Positions 9,450 to 18,378 of a stretch of DNA of 64,000 nt are shown here, in pieces. A model generated the notes under the pieces. It made no database searches. It was given only the letters and a program-made list of their open reading frames with translations, and had not been told where the DNA came from. Numbering within the stretch: the first letter of the stretch is position 1; each line of letters opens with the position of its first letter. The position numbers and the translations under genes were made by a program. Origin of the DNA: Arenibacter latericius DSM 15913 (GTDB lineage Bacteria > Bacteroidota > Bacteroidia > Flavobacteriales > Flavobacteriaceae); the NCBI RefSeq assembly GCF_000424985.1, contig NZ_KE384285.1:42791-106790 (forward strand). The letters are read 5' to 3'.

Positions 9450-9483
9450 CAAAGTTACTTCTTTTCTTCCAAAGCTTGCCAAA
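9450..9483 (-). promoter_or_regulatory. probable coaD promoter
   Basis: On the minus strand TTTG (9480-9483), a 22-bp spacer and TAACTTTG (9450-9457) fit the Bacteroidota promoter pattern. The -7 element overlaps the ddl stop codon, so the promoter lies inside the 3' end of ddl. It would give a leader of about 75 nt for coaD. Confidence 0.45.
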
Positions 9484-10438
9484 TAGCGCTTTCAAACAGT
9501 TGTGAAAGAGAAATTCCTGCTGCCGCTGCTTGTTGTGGTAAAATACTCTCGTTGGTTAATCCGGGTGTGGTATTCATTTCTAACATATACGGTTCGTCAC
9601 CTACAAAGATGAATTCGCTTCTAGAATACCCTCTCATATTTAGGATGTCATAGGCTAGGGAAGCTGCTTGTACTACTTTCTCTTCCTGAATTTTTGAAAT
9701 TCTTGCAGGAGTAATTTCTTGGGATTCGCCTTTATATTTTGCAGAATAATCAAAAAAGTCGTTTTCTGATACAATCTCGGTTATAGGCAGCACTTTTGTT
9801 TTTCCTTGATATTGGATAACCCCTACAGAAACTTCAATTCCGTCCAAGAATGATTCGATTAGAATTTCATCATCTTCTTCAAATGCAGTTTCTATTGCCC
9901 CAGGCATTTCTTCCTTTTTGTACACTTTGGTGATACCAAAACTAGAGCCCGCCTTATTAGCCTTTACAAAACAAGGTAAGCCTACTTTTTTTATTATGTC
10001 CTCGGTAATAATTTTATCTCCTTTATTGATGTAATAGGAGGTAGCCGATTTAATTCCGTAGGGCTTAAGAACACTAAGGAGATCTCGTTTGTTAAAAGTT
10101 AGGGCAGCTTGGTAATAATCACAAGAAGTTTGTGGAATACCCATAAGATGAAAGTAGGCTTGCATGATGCCATCTTCTCCTGGTGTTCCATGAATGGCGT
10201 TAAAAACACAATCAAAAGTGAGCGTTTCAGCACCTAGAGTAACAGTGAAATCGTGTCTGTTGATCAAATGCTCTTCTTCATTTTCATCAACTAAGACCCA
10301 CTTATCTTCAAGGATGTGAATTTTGTAGGCGTTAAATTTCTCCTTGTCTAAGTTTTGGAAAACCACATTTCCACTCATTAGGGAAATTCGAAACTCACTA
10401 GAATAGCCACCCATAATAATGGCAATATTTTTTTTCAT
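9455..10438 (-). CDS. ddl: D-alanine--D-alanine ligase
   Basis: ATP-grasp enzyme that joins two D-Ala for the peptidoglycan stem peptide. The 327 residues begin with IAIIMGGYSSE. The ATP-grasp core includes CFVKANKAGSSFGI, and the C-terminal metal-binding segment LEMNTTPGLTNES is present. The length is normal for a Ddl. It is divergent from the PASTA protein gene, a pairing (ddl next to PASTA protein and rluD) common in flavobacteria and consistent with a cell-envelope role for the neighbour. Confidence 0.95.
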   Translation of the reverse strand: MKKNIAIIMGGYSSEFRISLMSGNVVFQNLDKEKFNAYKIHILEDKWVLVDENEEEHLINRHDFTVTLGAETLTFDCVFNAIHGTPGEDGIMQAYFHLMGIPQTSCDYYQAALTFNKRDLLSVLKPYGIKSATSYYINKGDKIITEDIIKKVGLPCFVKANKAGSSFGITKVYKKEEMPGAIETAFEEDDEILIESFLDGIEVSVGVIQYQGKTKVLPITEIVSENDFFDYSAKYKGESQEITPARISKIQEEKVVQAASLAYDILNMRGYSRSEFIFVGDEPYMLEMNTTPGLTNESILPQQAAAAGISLSQLFESAIWQALEEKK

Positions 10439-10598
10439 CCTATAAAAATTAATTGTTCCCGATTGATAGGCGTTGTAATACCTAATTTTGTTCTTGCCGT
10501 TATAATCTGGAATGGGTTGTTTATTAGTGTTTTTAACTCCGTAATTTTAAAGGGCAAATATCATGCATTCAAAACAAAGAAAAAAGCATTCCGTTTTC

Positions 10599-10606
10599 TA
10601 TCTTTG
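10599..10606 (+). promoter_or_regulatory. -7-type element before the PASTA gene
   Basis: TATCTTTG fits TAnnTTTG and ends 19 nt before the ATG at 10626. It supports that ATG as the true start, since the longer frame opening at 10563 would begin upstream of the promoter. No clear -33 TTTG was found. Confidence 0.45.
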
Positions 10607-10625
10607 CTGTTCAAGAAAATTAATT

Positions 10626-11213
10626 ATGCTGAACTTTTTTAAATTTTTATTTAGTAAGACGTTTTTAATACAGTTGGTACTTGCGGTAGTAGTTTCTGTA
10701 TTGGTGGTCTTTGGTGCTATGCAATGGTTAAAAGAAACTACCAATCATGGAGAGTTTGTTGAAGTTCCAGATTTGTCTGGAAAATCGGTAATGGAGACTA
10801 GAACCCTAATTGAAAAGTCTGGCTTGCGATTCTCCGTATTAGACTCTGCTAATTATAACCCGTCTTATCCTAGATTCTCTATAATAGATCAGAATCCTCC
10901 GGCAGGTAATAAAGTGAAGGAAGGGAGAAAAATTTATATTACGGTAAATCCATCGGGCTATAAAAAAATTACTATTCCCAATATTATTCAAGTTACCCAA
11001 AGAAATGCTAGTTCTATGCTTAAGGCGGTAGGATTGGAAATAGAGCGTGTAACCTATATTGATGAGTTGGGAAAGGATATGGTATATCATATAAAACATA
11101 ATGGGAAATATATAAAGCCTGGAGATAAATTACCGAAAACCTCGAAGATAGAATTGGTTTGTGGTAATGGAAATATATCCGAAAGGAATCAAATTAAGGC
11201 AGATTCGGAATAA
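10626..11213 (+). CDS. PASTA-domain membrane protein
   Basis: A 195-residue protein with one N-terminal membrane segment (about residues 11-32) followed by two to three PASTA repeats. The first begins at VEVPDLSGKSVMETRTLIEKSG and the next at TIPNIIQVTQRNASSMLKAVG. PASTA domains bind muropeptides or beta-lactams in Ser/Thr kinases and PBPs, but no kinase or transpeptidase domain is attached here. I start at 10626, which places the membrane helix at the N-terminus. The gene is 2 nt upstream of rluD and divergent from ddl. Confidence 0.9.
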   Translation: MLNFFKFLFSKTFLIQLVLAVVVSVLVVFGAMQWLKETTNHGEFVEVPDLSGKSVMETRTLIEKSGLRFSVLDSANYNPSYPRFSIIDQNPPAGNKVKEGRKIYITVNPSGYKKITIPNIIQVTQRNASSMLKAVGLEIERVTYIDELGKDMVYHIKHNGKYIKPGDKLPKTSKIELVCGNGNISERNQIKADSE

Positions 11214-11215
11214 CT

Positions 11216-12247
11216 ATGGAAGAAAAAGAAGATTTTGAATTGAATGAGGATGAGCTTTTTGAGCATCATAGTTTTGTAGCATCAAAAGGGCAAGACCCCC
11301 TAAGAGTAGACAAGTTTTTAATGAACTTCATTGAGAATGCTACTAGGAATCAAATTCAACTCGCAGCAAAAGATGGAAATATTTGGGTAAATGGTACCAC
11401 GGTAAAACAGAATTATAGGGTTAAATCCGGAGACCATGTACGTGTTATGTTTCCCCATCCGCCACACGAATTGTTACTGACTCCAGAAGATATACCATTA
11501 GATATTGTTTATGAGGATGATGTTCTTCTGGTAGTAAATAAGCCTGCAGGAATGGTGGTGCACCCTGGTCATGGAAATTATTCAGGAACATTAATTAATG
11601 CCTTATTACATCATAAAGAAAGTTGGCCTAAAAATAGCGACGACCGTCCAGGATTGGTTCATAGGATAGACAAGGACACTTCTGGATTGCTGGTGGTAGC
11701 AAAGACGGAAGAGGCAATGACCCATCTAGCAAAACAGTTTTTTGATAAAACTAGTGAGCGCGAATATATTGCGTTAGTATGGGGTAATGTGGTGGAAGAC
11801 GAAGGGACTATAGAAGGACATATTGCAAGAAACCCAAAGAATAGGCTGCAGATGATGGTGTTTCCTGAAGGCGACCAAGGTAAGGAAGCGGTGACCCATT
11901 ATAAGGTGCTAGAACGATTAGGTTATGTATCGTTAATTTCCTGTAATCTAGAAACAGGAAGAACGCATCAAATAAGAGTGCATTTAAAACATATTGGCCA
12001 TACTTTATTTAATGATGAGCGTTATGGCGGAGAGAAAATATTAAAAGGGACTACATTTACCAAATACAAGCAATTTGTAGATAATGCTTTTAAAATTTTG
12101 CCTAGGCAGGCACTGCATGCTAAAACATTAGGATTTGTGCATCCTATCACCGGAGAGTATATGAGGTTCAATTCAGAAATTCCGGAGGATATGGCGCAGT
12201 GTATAGAAAAGTGGAGGCATTATGCGCAACATAGGCAAGTAGAATAA
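11216..12247 (+). CDS. rluD: 23S rRNA pseudouridine synthase, RluD type
   Basis: Converts specific uridines of 23S rRNA (helix 69 in the E. coli enzyme) to pseudouridine. The 343 residues have an N-terminal S4 RNA-binding domain (about 28-88) and the catalytic domain with HRIDKDTSGL (149-158; Asp152 is the nucleophile). The RTHQIRVHL signature follows near 265. An acidic N-terminal extension of about 20 residues precedes the S4 domain. It begins 2 nt after the PASTA gene stop, so the two are translated from one mRNA. Confidence 0.94.
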   Translation: MEEKEDFELNEDELFEHHSFVASKGQDPLRVDKFLMNFIENATRNQIQLAAKDGNIWVNGTTVKQNYRVKSGDHVRVMFPHPPHELLLTPEDIPLDIVYEDDVLLVVNKPAGMVVHPGHGNYSGTLINALLHHKESWPKNSDDRPGLVHRIDKDTSGLLVVAKTEEAMTHLAKQFFDKTSEREYIALVWGNVVEDEGTIEGHIARNPKNRLQMMVFPEGDQGKEAVTHYKVLERLGYVSLISCNLETGRTHQIRVHLKHIGHTLFNDERYGGEKILKGTTFTKYKQFVDNAFKILPRQALHAKTLGFVHPITGEYMRFNSEIPEDMAQCIEKWRHYAQHRQVE

Positions 12248-12264
12248 CTTTGCTTAATACCTAA

Positions 12265-12286
12265 ATAGCTTATTTTTTTAAGCTAT
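12265..12286 (+). terminator. perfect hairpin after rluD
   Basis: ATAGCTTA and TAAGCTAT form an 8-bp perfect stem with a six-T loop, 17 nt after the rluD stop. It is not followed by a T-run, so intrinsic termination is uncertain. It is the only structured element between rluD and yaaA. Confidence 0.4.
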
Positions 12287-12331
12287 AAAGTGTAGCGCTG
12301 TGTATTTAGATTATTGATAAAATATTTTGCA

Positions 12332-13093
12332 ATGAAGATTGTTATTTCCCCAGCGAAGTCGTTGGATTTTGAAACGAAATTACCCATACAAGATTTTTCC
12401 CAACCTTTATTTCTAGAAAAAGCAACAGCTTTAAATAAGGTACTGAAGAAGAAAAAGCCCACTGCTTTAGCTGAGTTAATGAAAATATCAGATAAATTGG
12501 CACAGCTTAATTGGGAGCGCAATCAAGATTTTTCTACACCCTTTACCCCAGAAAACGCTAGGCAAGCAATCTATGCCTTTAGTGGGGACGTTTATCAAGG
12601 GCTGGATGCGTATACCATTGCACCTGAAAAAATGACTCAATTGCAAGAGCATTTACGAATCTTGTCTGGACTTTATGGGGTTCTTAGGCCATTAGACCTT
12701 ATGCAGCCTTATAGGCTAGAAATGGGTACCTCTTTAAAAGTGGGGAGGAAAAAGAATCTCTACGAATTTTGGAAAGAACAACTTACCGATTATCTCAATT
12801 CTGAACTGCAGGAGAATGAGTTGTTTATAAACCTGGCAAGTAATGAATATTTTGGAGCAGTAGATGAAAAGAAGCTAAAAGTACCTGTAATTACCCCGAT
12901 ATTTAAAGATTGGAAAAATGATAATCTAAAGGTAATTAGCTTTTTTGCTAAAAAGGCAAGGGGGACAATGGTGCGGTATTTATTAGATACTAATGCAAAA
13001 ACCTTAGAGGATGTAAGAGCGTTTAATGAGGATGGGTATCTATTTAGTAAAGAGCATACGCTAAAAGAGAATCAACCAGTTTTTATCAGATAG
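12332..13093 (+). CDS. yaaA: peroxide stress protein YaaA (DUF328)
   Basis: A 253-residue YaaA/UPF0246 protein. In E. coli it lowers free intracellular iron during hydrogen peroxide stress and has a DNA-binding fold. Family signatures are the start MKIVISPAKSLDFE, the segment LSGLYGVLRPLDLMQPYRLEMG and the C-terminal KKARGTMVRYL. I use the ATG at 12332 rather than one six codons upstream, because family members begin with MKIVISPAK. It stands alone between rluD and a small lipoprotein gene. Confidence 0.92.
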   Translation: MKIVISPAKSLDFETKLPIQDFSQPLFLEKATALNKVLKKKKPTALAELMKISDKLAQLNWERNQDFSTPFTPENARQAIYAFSGDVYQGLDAYTIAPEKMTQLQEHLRILSGLYGVLRPLDLMQPYRLEMGTSLKVGRKKNLYEFWKEQLTDYLNSELQENELFINLASNEYFGAVDEKKLKVPVITPIFKDWKNDNLKVISFFAKKARGTMVRYLLDTNAKTLEDVRAFNEDGYLFSKEHTLKENQPVFIR

Positions 13094-13153
13094 GTAATAT
13101 TACTAAAAGCCTATTAAGGGGCTTTAAATAGTTATCTACAAATTAAATGTGAG

Positions 13154-13516
13154 ATGAAGACGTGGGCTTTCCCTTTATTGTATTTAGTATTACTCATGGG
13201 CTGTACAGATCGTGATGATGAACTTGTAGGCGTACATATTAGGGTAAAGAACCAAAGCAATGTCCATTTTGATAAAGTGGAGGTGGGTAATGTTAATAAA
13301 GTCCATACCAATGTCCCTGTTGGGTTTTTCTCACCATATTTAAAATATGAAACTGCCTATAGGTACGCCTATATTAATATAATTGTAGGGGATGAAAATT
13401 TCACTATGCAGCCAATTGACTTTTTTGGTGAATCCCCTCTTTCGGATGGTTATTATACCTATGGTCTTACTATTTCCGAAGAGGGTGAGGTACTATTAAA
13501 TTTTATAGTGGATTAA
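13154..13516 (+). CDS. small predicted lipoprotein, unknown function
   Basis: A 120-residue protein with a signal peptide and lipobox LLMGC (Cys17) followed by TDRDDE. Acidic residues just after the lipid-modified Cys can act as a surface-export or retention signal in Bacteroidota. The remainder is predicted beta-rich, with a repeated aromatic pattern around YKYETAYRYAYINI. I recognise no named family. It lies downstream of yaaA on the same strand (60 bp gap) and is convergent with the THX gene. Confidence 0.7.
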   Translation: MKTWAFPLLYLVLLMGCTDRDDELVGVHIRVKNQSNVHFDKVEVGNVNKVHTNVPVGFFSPYLKYETAYRYAYINIIVGDENFTMQPIDFFGESPLSDGYYTYGLTISEEGEVLLNFIVD

Positions 13517-13539
13517 CGCAAACCGGTTTTATTAACTGT

Positions 13540-13668
13540 TTACTTTTTTTTCTCCACGTTAATTTTTTCCTCTACACTTGGTTTCCGTTTTATTTTACGT
13601 TTTCGTCGGGTTCCATAGGTGCCGTTTATTATTTTACCTCTTTTCGATTTTTTATCTCCTTTTCCCAT
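13540..13668 (-). CDS. 30S ribosomal protein THX (bS31)
   Basis: A 42-codon gene that standard length cut-offs miss. Read on the minus strand from the ATG at 13668 it begins MGKGDKKSKRGKIINGTYG, then a cluster of Arg/Lys (RRKRKIKRK), and ends EKKK before TAA. This is the conserved start of the THX/bS31 family, a small basic peptide that sits in the head of the 30S subunit and stabilises rRNA. The flavobacterial form carries a C-terminal Lys/Glu tail as here. It occupies most of the 326-bp gap between the lipoprotein and pyruvate carboxylase genes. The rest of that gap (13669-13798) shows nothing I can name. Confidence 0.88.
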   Translation of the reverse strand: MGKGDKKSKRGKIINGTYGTRRKRKIKRKPSVEEKINVEKKK

Positions 13669-13798
13669 TTCTTTTCGATTTTCGATTTTTTTAAATTTAA
13701 AGGATTAATTCCTTAAATCAAAGTTTTAAGGTAGGGCCTTATCCTTCCGTTTCCTATTGATTTAGCACATTTTTCTTAGAATATAACTCCCTTATCTG

Positions 13799-13829
13799 TT
13801 GTCATGCTAGGCCTAATGTGCTAAGTTTG
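13799..13829 (+). promoter_or_regulatory. probable pyc promoter
   Basis: TTG (13799-13801), a 20-bp spacer and TAAGTTTG (13822-13829) fit the Bacteroidota consensus. Transcription would start near 13835, leaving about 40 nt before the preferred TTG start of pyruvate carboxylase. Confidence 0.55.
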
Positions 13830-13875
13830 TGAGACAACCGACTTGTTGAAGCCAACATTTCTAAAAACTATAGCG

Positions 13876-16800
13876 TTGAAAATAAAAAAGGTATTAGTTG
13901 CAAATAGAGGGGAGATTGCCATTCGGATTTTTAGGGCATGTGTAGAAATTGGAATAAAAACAGTTGGGGTATATACCTATGAAGACCGTTATTCCTTACA
14001 CCGATATAAAGCAGATGAAAGTTACCAAATAGGAGGTGAAAATGAGCCGTTAAAACCTTATTTGGATATGGACGCCCTAATTAAGATAGCCAAGGAAAAT
14101 GGAGTAGATGCTATACATCCAGGATATGGATTCTTATCAGAAAACCCTCAATTTGCTCAAAAATGTGAGGACGTCGGAATTATTTTTGTCGGCCCAAAAG
14201 TTTCTGTTCTAAAAGCTTTAGGAGATAAGATTACAGCTAAAGAAGTGGCCGTTGCCAATGGGATTCCCATTATACAGAGTAGTGATCCGGATTTAGATTC
14301 TATTGAAGTAGCCTTGTCGGAAGCGGAAAAGATTGGGTACCCTTTAATGCTAAAAGCCGCGTCTGGTGGAGGAGGTAGAGGTATGCGTGTTATCCATAAT
14401 GAAGATGAGCTTAGAAAAGGCTTTCCTGAAGCAAAAAGGGAATCTTTAAATGCCTTTGGAGATGATACGGTATTCCTAGAGAAGTTTGTAGCGAATCCCA
14501 AGCATATCGAGATTCAGATCGTTGCCGATACCCATGGTAATATGGTGCATTTATACGAGCGGGATTGTTCTGTGCAAAGGAGGTATCAAAAGGTTATAGA
14601 ATTTGCTCCTTCAATAGGGTTGCCCCAAGAAACTAAAGATAATTTATACCAATATGCCATAGCTATTTGTAAAGCTGTAGACTATAATAATATAGGTACT
14701 GTAGAGTTTTTAGTAGATGATGACGGTAGTATTTATTTTATTGAGGTTAACCCAAGGATACAGGTAGAACATACCGTCACGGAAATGATTACCAATATAG
14801 ATTTGGTAAAGGCACAATTATTTATTGCAGGCGGCTACCGATTATCTGACAAGCAAATTAAAATTCAAGATCAGGCTTCCATTATAGTAACCGGTTATGC
14901 CTTGCAATGTAGGATAACTACTGAAGATCCTGCTAACAATTTTAAACCAGATTATGGTGTGGTAACTACCTACCGAAGTGCCTCTGGACTAGGAATTAGA
15001 TTAGATGCTGGTAGTATTTATCAGGGGGTAGCTATTTCCCCATTTTTCGATTCTATGTTGGTAAAAGTATCCGCATTGAGTAGGACGTTGGACGGTTCTT
15101 GTCGTAAAATGAGAAGGGCCTTAGCAGAATTCCGTGTTAGAGGAGTAAAGACCAATATGTCGTTTCTAGATAATATTCTAAAACATCCCACCTTTAGAGA
15201 AGGTAAAGTAACGGTAAATTTCATTAATAATACCCCAGAGCTATTCCAGTTTGTAGAACCTAGGAATAGGGCCAATAAGCTGTTAGAATTTTTAGGTGAG
15301 ATTATTGTAAACGGTAATCCCGATGTTAAGAAAATAGATAAGGGCCATGTGTTTTCCAAACCAAAAGTTCCTTCCTTCCCTAAAATGGAGGGGTATCCTA
15401 AGGGTACTAAGGATCTGTTGACGGAATTGGGCCCCGATCAATTTTCCCAATGGCTTAAAAATGAGAAGAAGGTTCATTTTACCGATACTACGATGCGGGA
15501 TGCGCACCAAAGCCTATTAGCTACAAGGATGCGGACCATAGACATGCTAAAGGTTGCTGAGGGGTATGCTAAAAATCACCCAGAAGTATTCAGTATGGAA
15601 GTTTGGGGTGGTGCTACTTTTGACGTGTGTCTTCGATTTTTACAGGAAAATCCGTGGGAACGATTAGAGTTGTTAAGAAAGGCTATGCCTAACGTATTAT
15701 TGCAAATGCTGATAAGAGGCTCTAATGGGGTGGGATATACGGCTTACCCAGATAATCTGATAGAGCGTTTTGTTGAGGAATCCTGGAAGTCTGGGGTAGA
15801 TGTTTTTAGGATTTTCGATTCCCTTAATTGGATGAAATCCATCGCCCCTTGCATAGAATATGTAAGAACCAATACGGGAGGCCTGGCAGAAGGATCCATC
15901 TGTTATACCGGGGATATATTAGATCCCTCAAAATCTAAATACGATTTAAAGTACTATGTGCAACTAGCAAAGGATATTGAAAACGCTGGAGCCCATATTT
16001 TGGGGGTGAAGGACATGGCCGGACTGTTAAAACCCTATGCGGCCTATGAATTGATATCGGCTTTAAAATCTGAAATCAATATCCCTATTCATCTGCATAC
16101 CCACGATACCTCTTCTACCCAAGCTGCCATGTATCTAAAAGCGATAGAAGCAGGTGTAGGTGTGGTAGATGTGGCATTGGGAGGATTATCTGGACTTACT
16201 TCACAGCCCAATTTTAACTCTGTTGTAGAAATGTTGCGTTTCCAAGAGAGAGAAAATAGGTTTAATACAGATAAACTAGCAGAATATTCCAACTATTGGG
16301 AAACCGTACGTAATTACTATTATACGTTTGAATCTGGATTGAAATCAGGGACTGGAGAAGTGTATAAACACGAAATTCCTGGGGGACAATATTCTAACCT
16401 TAAGGGTCAGGCAATAGCTTTGGGCTTAGAAGATAAGTTTCCCGAAGTCACCAAAATGTATGGCGAAGTAAATACCCTTTTTGGAGATATTGTAAAGGTA
16501 ACTCCTAGTTCTAAAGTAGTAGGAGATATGGCTCAATATATGATTGCTAATAACCTTACAGTAGCAGATATCTTAGAGAAGGGAGATACTATTTCTTTTC
16601 CACAATCCGTAATTGGTTTTTTTAAGGGCGACTTAGGTCAGCCAGAAGGAGGATTTCCAAAAGAATTACAAAAAATGATCCTTAAAGACCAGCAACCTTA
16701 TACAGATAGACCTAATGCTCATTTGGAAGTAATAGATTTTGAGGTTGAATTTGAAGATTTTAAAAGCCAATTTAGTGCTGGAATGGGGCGTGAATTGTTG

Positions 16801-17328
16801 ATAACTGATTTCCTTTCCTATAAATTATATCCAAAAGTTTTTACGGATGCCTATAACAACCACCTAAAATATGGTAATGTTATGAATATCCCCACTAAGA
16901 ATTTCCTTTATGGGATGGAAGTGGGAGAGGAGATAATTGTAGAGTTAGATCGAGGGAAAAATATATTGGTCTCTCTTATGCTTAAAGGGGAAGCAGACGA
17001 TTCCGGAAATGTGAGTATTTTCTTTAAAGTTAACGGACAATTACGGAATGTTATAATTAAAGACAGGTCTGTAAAGGTCAATATAGTAGAAAATGTTAAA
17101 GCAGACCCTAATGATGTAAAACAGATAGGAGCTCCCTTGCAAGGCATGCTTTCTAATGTGCTGGTCAAGAAAAATGAAGAAGTGAAAAAGAATCAGCCAT
17201 TATTTGTGATAGAAGCTATGAAAATGGAAACTACAGTAACCGCTACCCAGGAAGGGATAGTAGATAAAATTCAATTAAATGGGGGGACTTTAGTAAATTC
17301 AGAAGATTTGGTAATTGTATTAAAATAA
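13876..17328 (+). CDS. pyc: pyruvate carboxylase
   Basis: Biotin enzyme that carboxylates pyruvate to oxaloacetate, refilling the TCA cycle. About 1150 residues: biotin carboxylase with ATP-grasp (about 1-450, beginning KKVLVANRGEIAIRIFRAC), carboxyltransferase (about 530-800, with DTTMRDAHQSL), the conserved linking domain, and a C-terminal biotinyl domain with EAMKMET whose Lys, about residue 1116, carries biotin. No ATG is available at the start. I choose TTG at 13876, which gives the family-typical LKIKKVLVANRG start; another TTG at 13843 would add 11 residues. The biotin ligase gene near 2.1 kb is its likely modifier. Confidence 0.95.
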   Translation: MKIKKVLVANRGEIAIRIFRACVEIGIKTVGVYTYEDRYSLHRYKADESYQIGGENEPLKPYLDMDALIKIAKENGVDAIHPGYGFLSENPQFAQKCEDVGIIFVGPKVSVLKALGDKITAKEVAVANGIPIIQSSDPDLDSIEVALSEAEKIGYPLMLKAASGGGGRGMRVIHNEDELRKGFPEAKRESLNAFGDDTVFLEKFVANPKHIEIQIVADTHGNMVHLYERDCSVQRRYQKVIEFAPSIGLPQETKDNLYQYAIAICKAVDYNNIGTVEFLVDDDGSIYFIEVNPRIQVEHTVTEMITNIDLVKAQLFIAGGYRLSDKQIKIQDQASIIVTGYALQCRITTEDPANNFKPDYGVVTTYRSASGLGIRLDAGSIYQGVAISPFFDSMLVKVSALSRTLDGSCRKMRRALAEFRVRGVKTNMSFLDNILKHPTFREGKVTVNFINNTPELFQFVEPRNRANKLLEFLGEIIVNGNPDVKKIDKGHVFSKPKVPSFPKMEGYPKGTKDLLTELGPDQFSQWLKNEKKVHFTDTTMRDAHQSLLATRMRTIDMLKVAEGYAKNHPEVFSMEVWGGATFDVCLRFLQENPWERLELLRKAMPNVLLQMLIRGSNGVGYTAYPDNLIERFVEESWKSGVDVFRIFDSLNWMKSIAPCIEYVRTNTGGLAEGSICYTGDILDPSKSKYDLKYYVQLAKDIENAGAHILGVKDMAGLLKPYAAYELISALKSEINIPIHLHTHDTSSTQAAMYLKAIEAGVGVVDVALGGLSGLTSQPNFNSVVEMLRFQERENRFNTDKLAEYSNYWETVRNYYYTFESGLKSGTGEVYKHEIPGGQYSNLKGQAIALGLEDKFPEVTKMYGEVNTLFGDIVKVTPSSKVVGDMAQYMIANNLTVADILEKGDTISFPQSVIGFFKGDLGQPEGGFPKELQKMILKDQQPYTDRPNAHLEVIDFEVEFEDFKSQFSAGMGRELLITDFLSYKLYPKVFTDAYNNHLKYGNVMNIPTKNFLYGMEVGEEIIVELDRGKNILVSLMLKGEADDSGNVSIFFKVNGQLRNVIIKDRSVKVNIVENVKADPNDVKQIGAPLQGMLSNVLVKKNEEVKKNQPLFVIEAMKMETTVTATQEGIVDKIQLNGGTLVNSEDLVIVLK

Positions 17329-17376
17329 TCGACAGTGAAAGGCAAATAGTTCACTTTGTAAAATTGAATAATTTAT

Positions 17377-18078
17377 TTGACACCTAAAACGTTTCTCCAT
17401 ACCCATCCTTATGAGCCTTTTTTATTTCCTGAGGCTAAAAAGTTAATTGTAGGAACTCTTCCTCCACCAAGATTTACTATTGGAGATCTAAAGGAAGGGG
17501 ATGTAGATTTCTGCTATGGCAGTAGAGATGGACAATTATGGCCAATATTAGACCGAATATTTGACCTAGGGCTTGCTTTTAAGAGCACTAAACATGCGGT
17601 ACAACAAAGAAAAGACTTTCTGCTGAATCACCGTATTGGTATCTGTGATATTGTAAAGAGTGCTGAACGAATTAAAATAGACGCCTCGGATCTCGGATTG
17701 CAGAATATTGAATTGAGAAATATGTTCGGGTATTTACATAATTATCCTAAGATTGATACCTTGTTGTTTACTGGGGGAAATAGTAAAAATGGACCAGAAT
17801 ATTTATTTAGAAAGTACATAAAAGAATATGGGGTGAAGTTAAAATTGGTATCTAATGAAATTCCCCGTATTCACGAATTTATACTGCCCGATTCAAATGC
17901 ATCTTTAAGCGCTGCTTCAGATACAAGGAGGGTTATCAGGACTGTTTCCCTTACAGCGCCTTCTGGGGCTGCCAATAGAGCAGTAGGAAGTTTGGAAGAA
18001 TATAAACGTATAAAAGCAAAGAACCCTGAATTCAATACCATTGATTTCAGGGTTCTACAGTATAGCAAATTCTTCTAG
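17377..18078 (+). CDS. uracil-DNA glycosylase family protein
   Basis: A 233-residue protein of the UDG-like fold. The N-terminal KKLIVGTLPPPRF resembles the water-activating loop of the superfamily, and the following segment carries GSRDGQLWPIL. The canonical UDG His motif is not obvious, so activity on uracil is not assured. The start is a TTG at 17377 (no ATG nearby). It lies 48 nt after pyc on the same strand, but no functional link is known. Confidence 0.7.
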   Translation: MTPKTFLHTHPYEPFLFPEAKKLIVGTLPPPRFTIGDLKEGDVDFCYGSRDGQLWPILDRIFDLGLAFKSTKHAVQQRKDFLLNHRIGICDIVKSAERIKIDASDLGLQNIELRNMFGYLHNYPKIDTLLFTGGNSKNGPEYLFRKYIKEYGVKLKLVSNEIPRIHEFILPDSNASLSAASDTRRVIRTVSLTAPSGAANRAVGSLEEYKRIKAKNPEFNTIDFRVLQYSKFF

Positions 18079-18145
18079 TTTAATTGAATGTTTTATGGCT
18101 GTACTCCTGCTCTTTATTGTGAGGAGGCTATCAACTCTTTAACCA

Positions 18146-18373
18146 TTATTCTATTCCTTTTCTCAATGCTTTTAAAAGAAGTAGCCTAAGTAAAAGGAGG
18201 AAAGGAAATCCATGAAAAATCAAATCAAACCAATCCATTGGCTGCATGCCCTTGGCGCCACCCCAAACCCATTTTAGTTTCCCCAACAAATGGGGTTCCG
18301 GGAAGTAAGGTGCCAATCCTAATGTGAGGCATAAAAGCGCAATAATTTTCCAACTATTAAGAAGTTCTTTCAC
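18146..18373 (-). CDS. small two-helix membrane protein, conserved near trp genes
   Basis: A 75-residue protein with two hydrophobic segments (about 8-26 and 49-68) separated by a turn containing FPEPHLLGKLKWVWGG and MQPMDWFD. It begins 5 nt before the trpA stop side of the trp operon on the same strand, so it is probably the last cistron of the trp transcript. I know of similar short proteins in flavobacteria, but no function is established. It contains five Trp residues, which is notable at the end of a Trp-regulated operon. Confidence 0.7.
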   Translation of the reverse strand: MKELLNSWKIIALLCLTLGLAPYFPEPHLLGKLKWVWGGAKGMQPMDWFDLIFHGFPFLLLLRLLLLKALRKGIE

Positions 18374-18378
18374 CTTTA

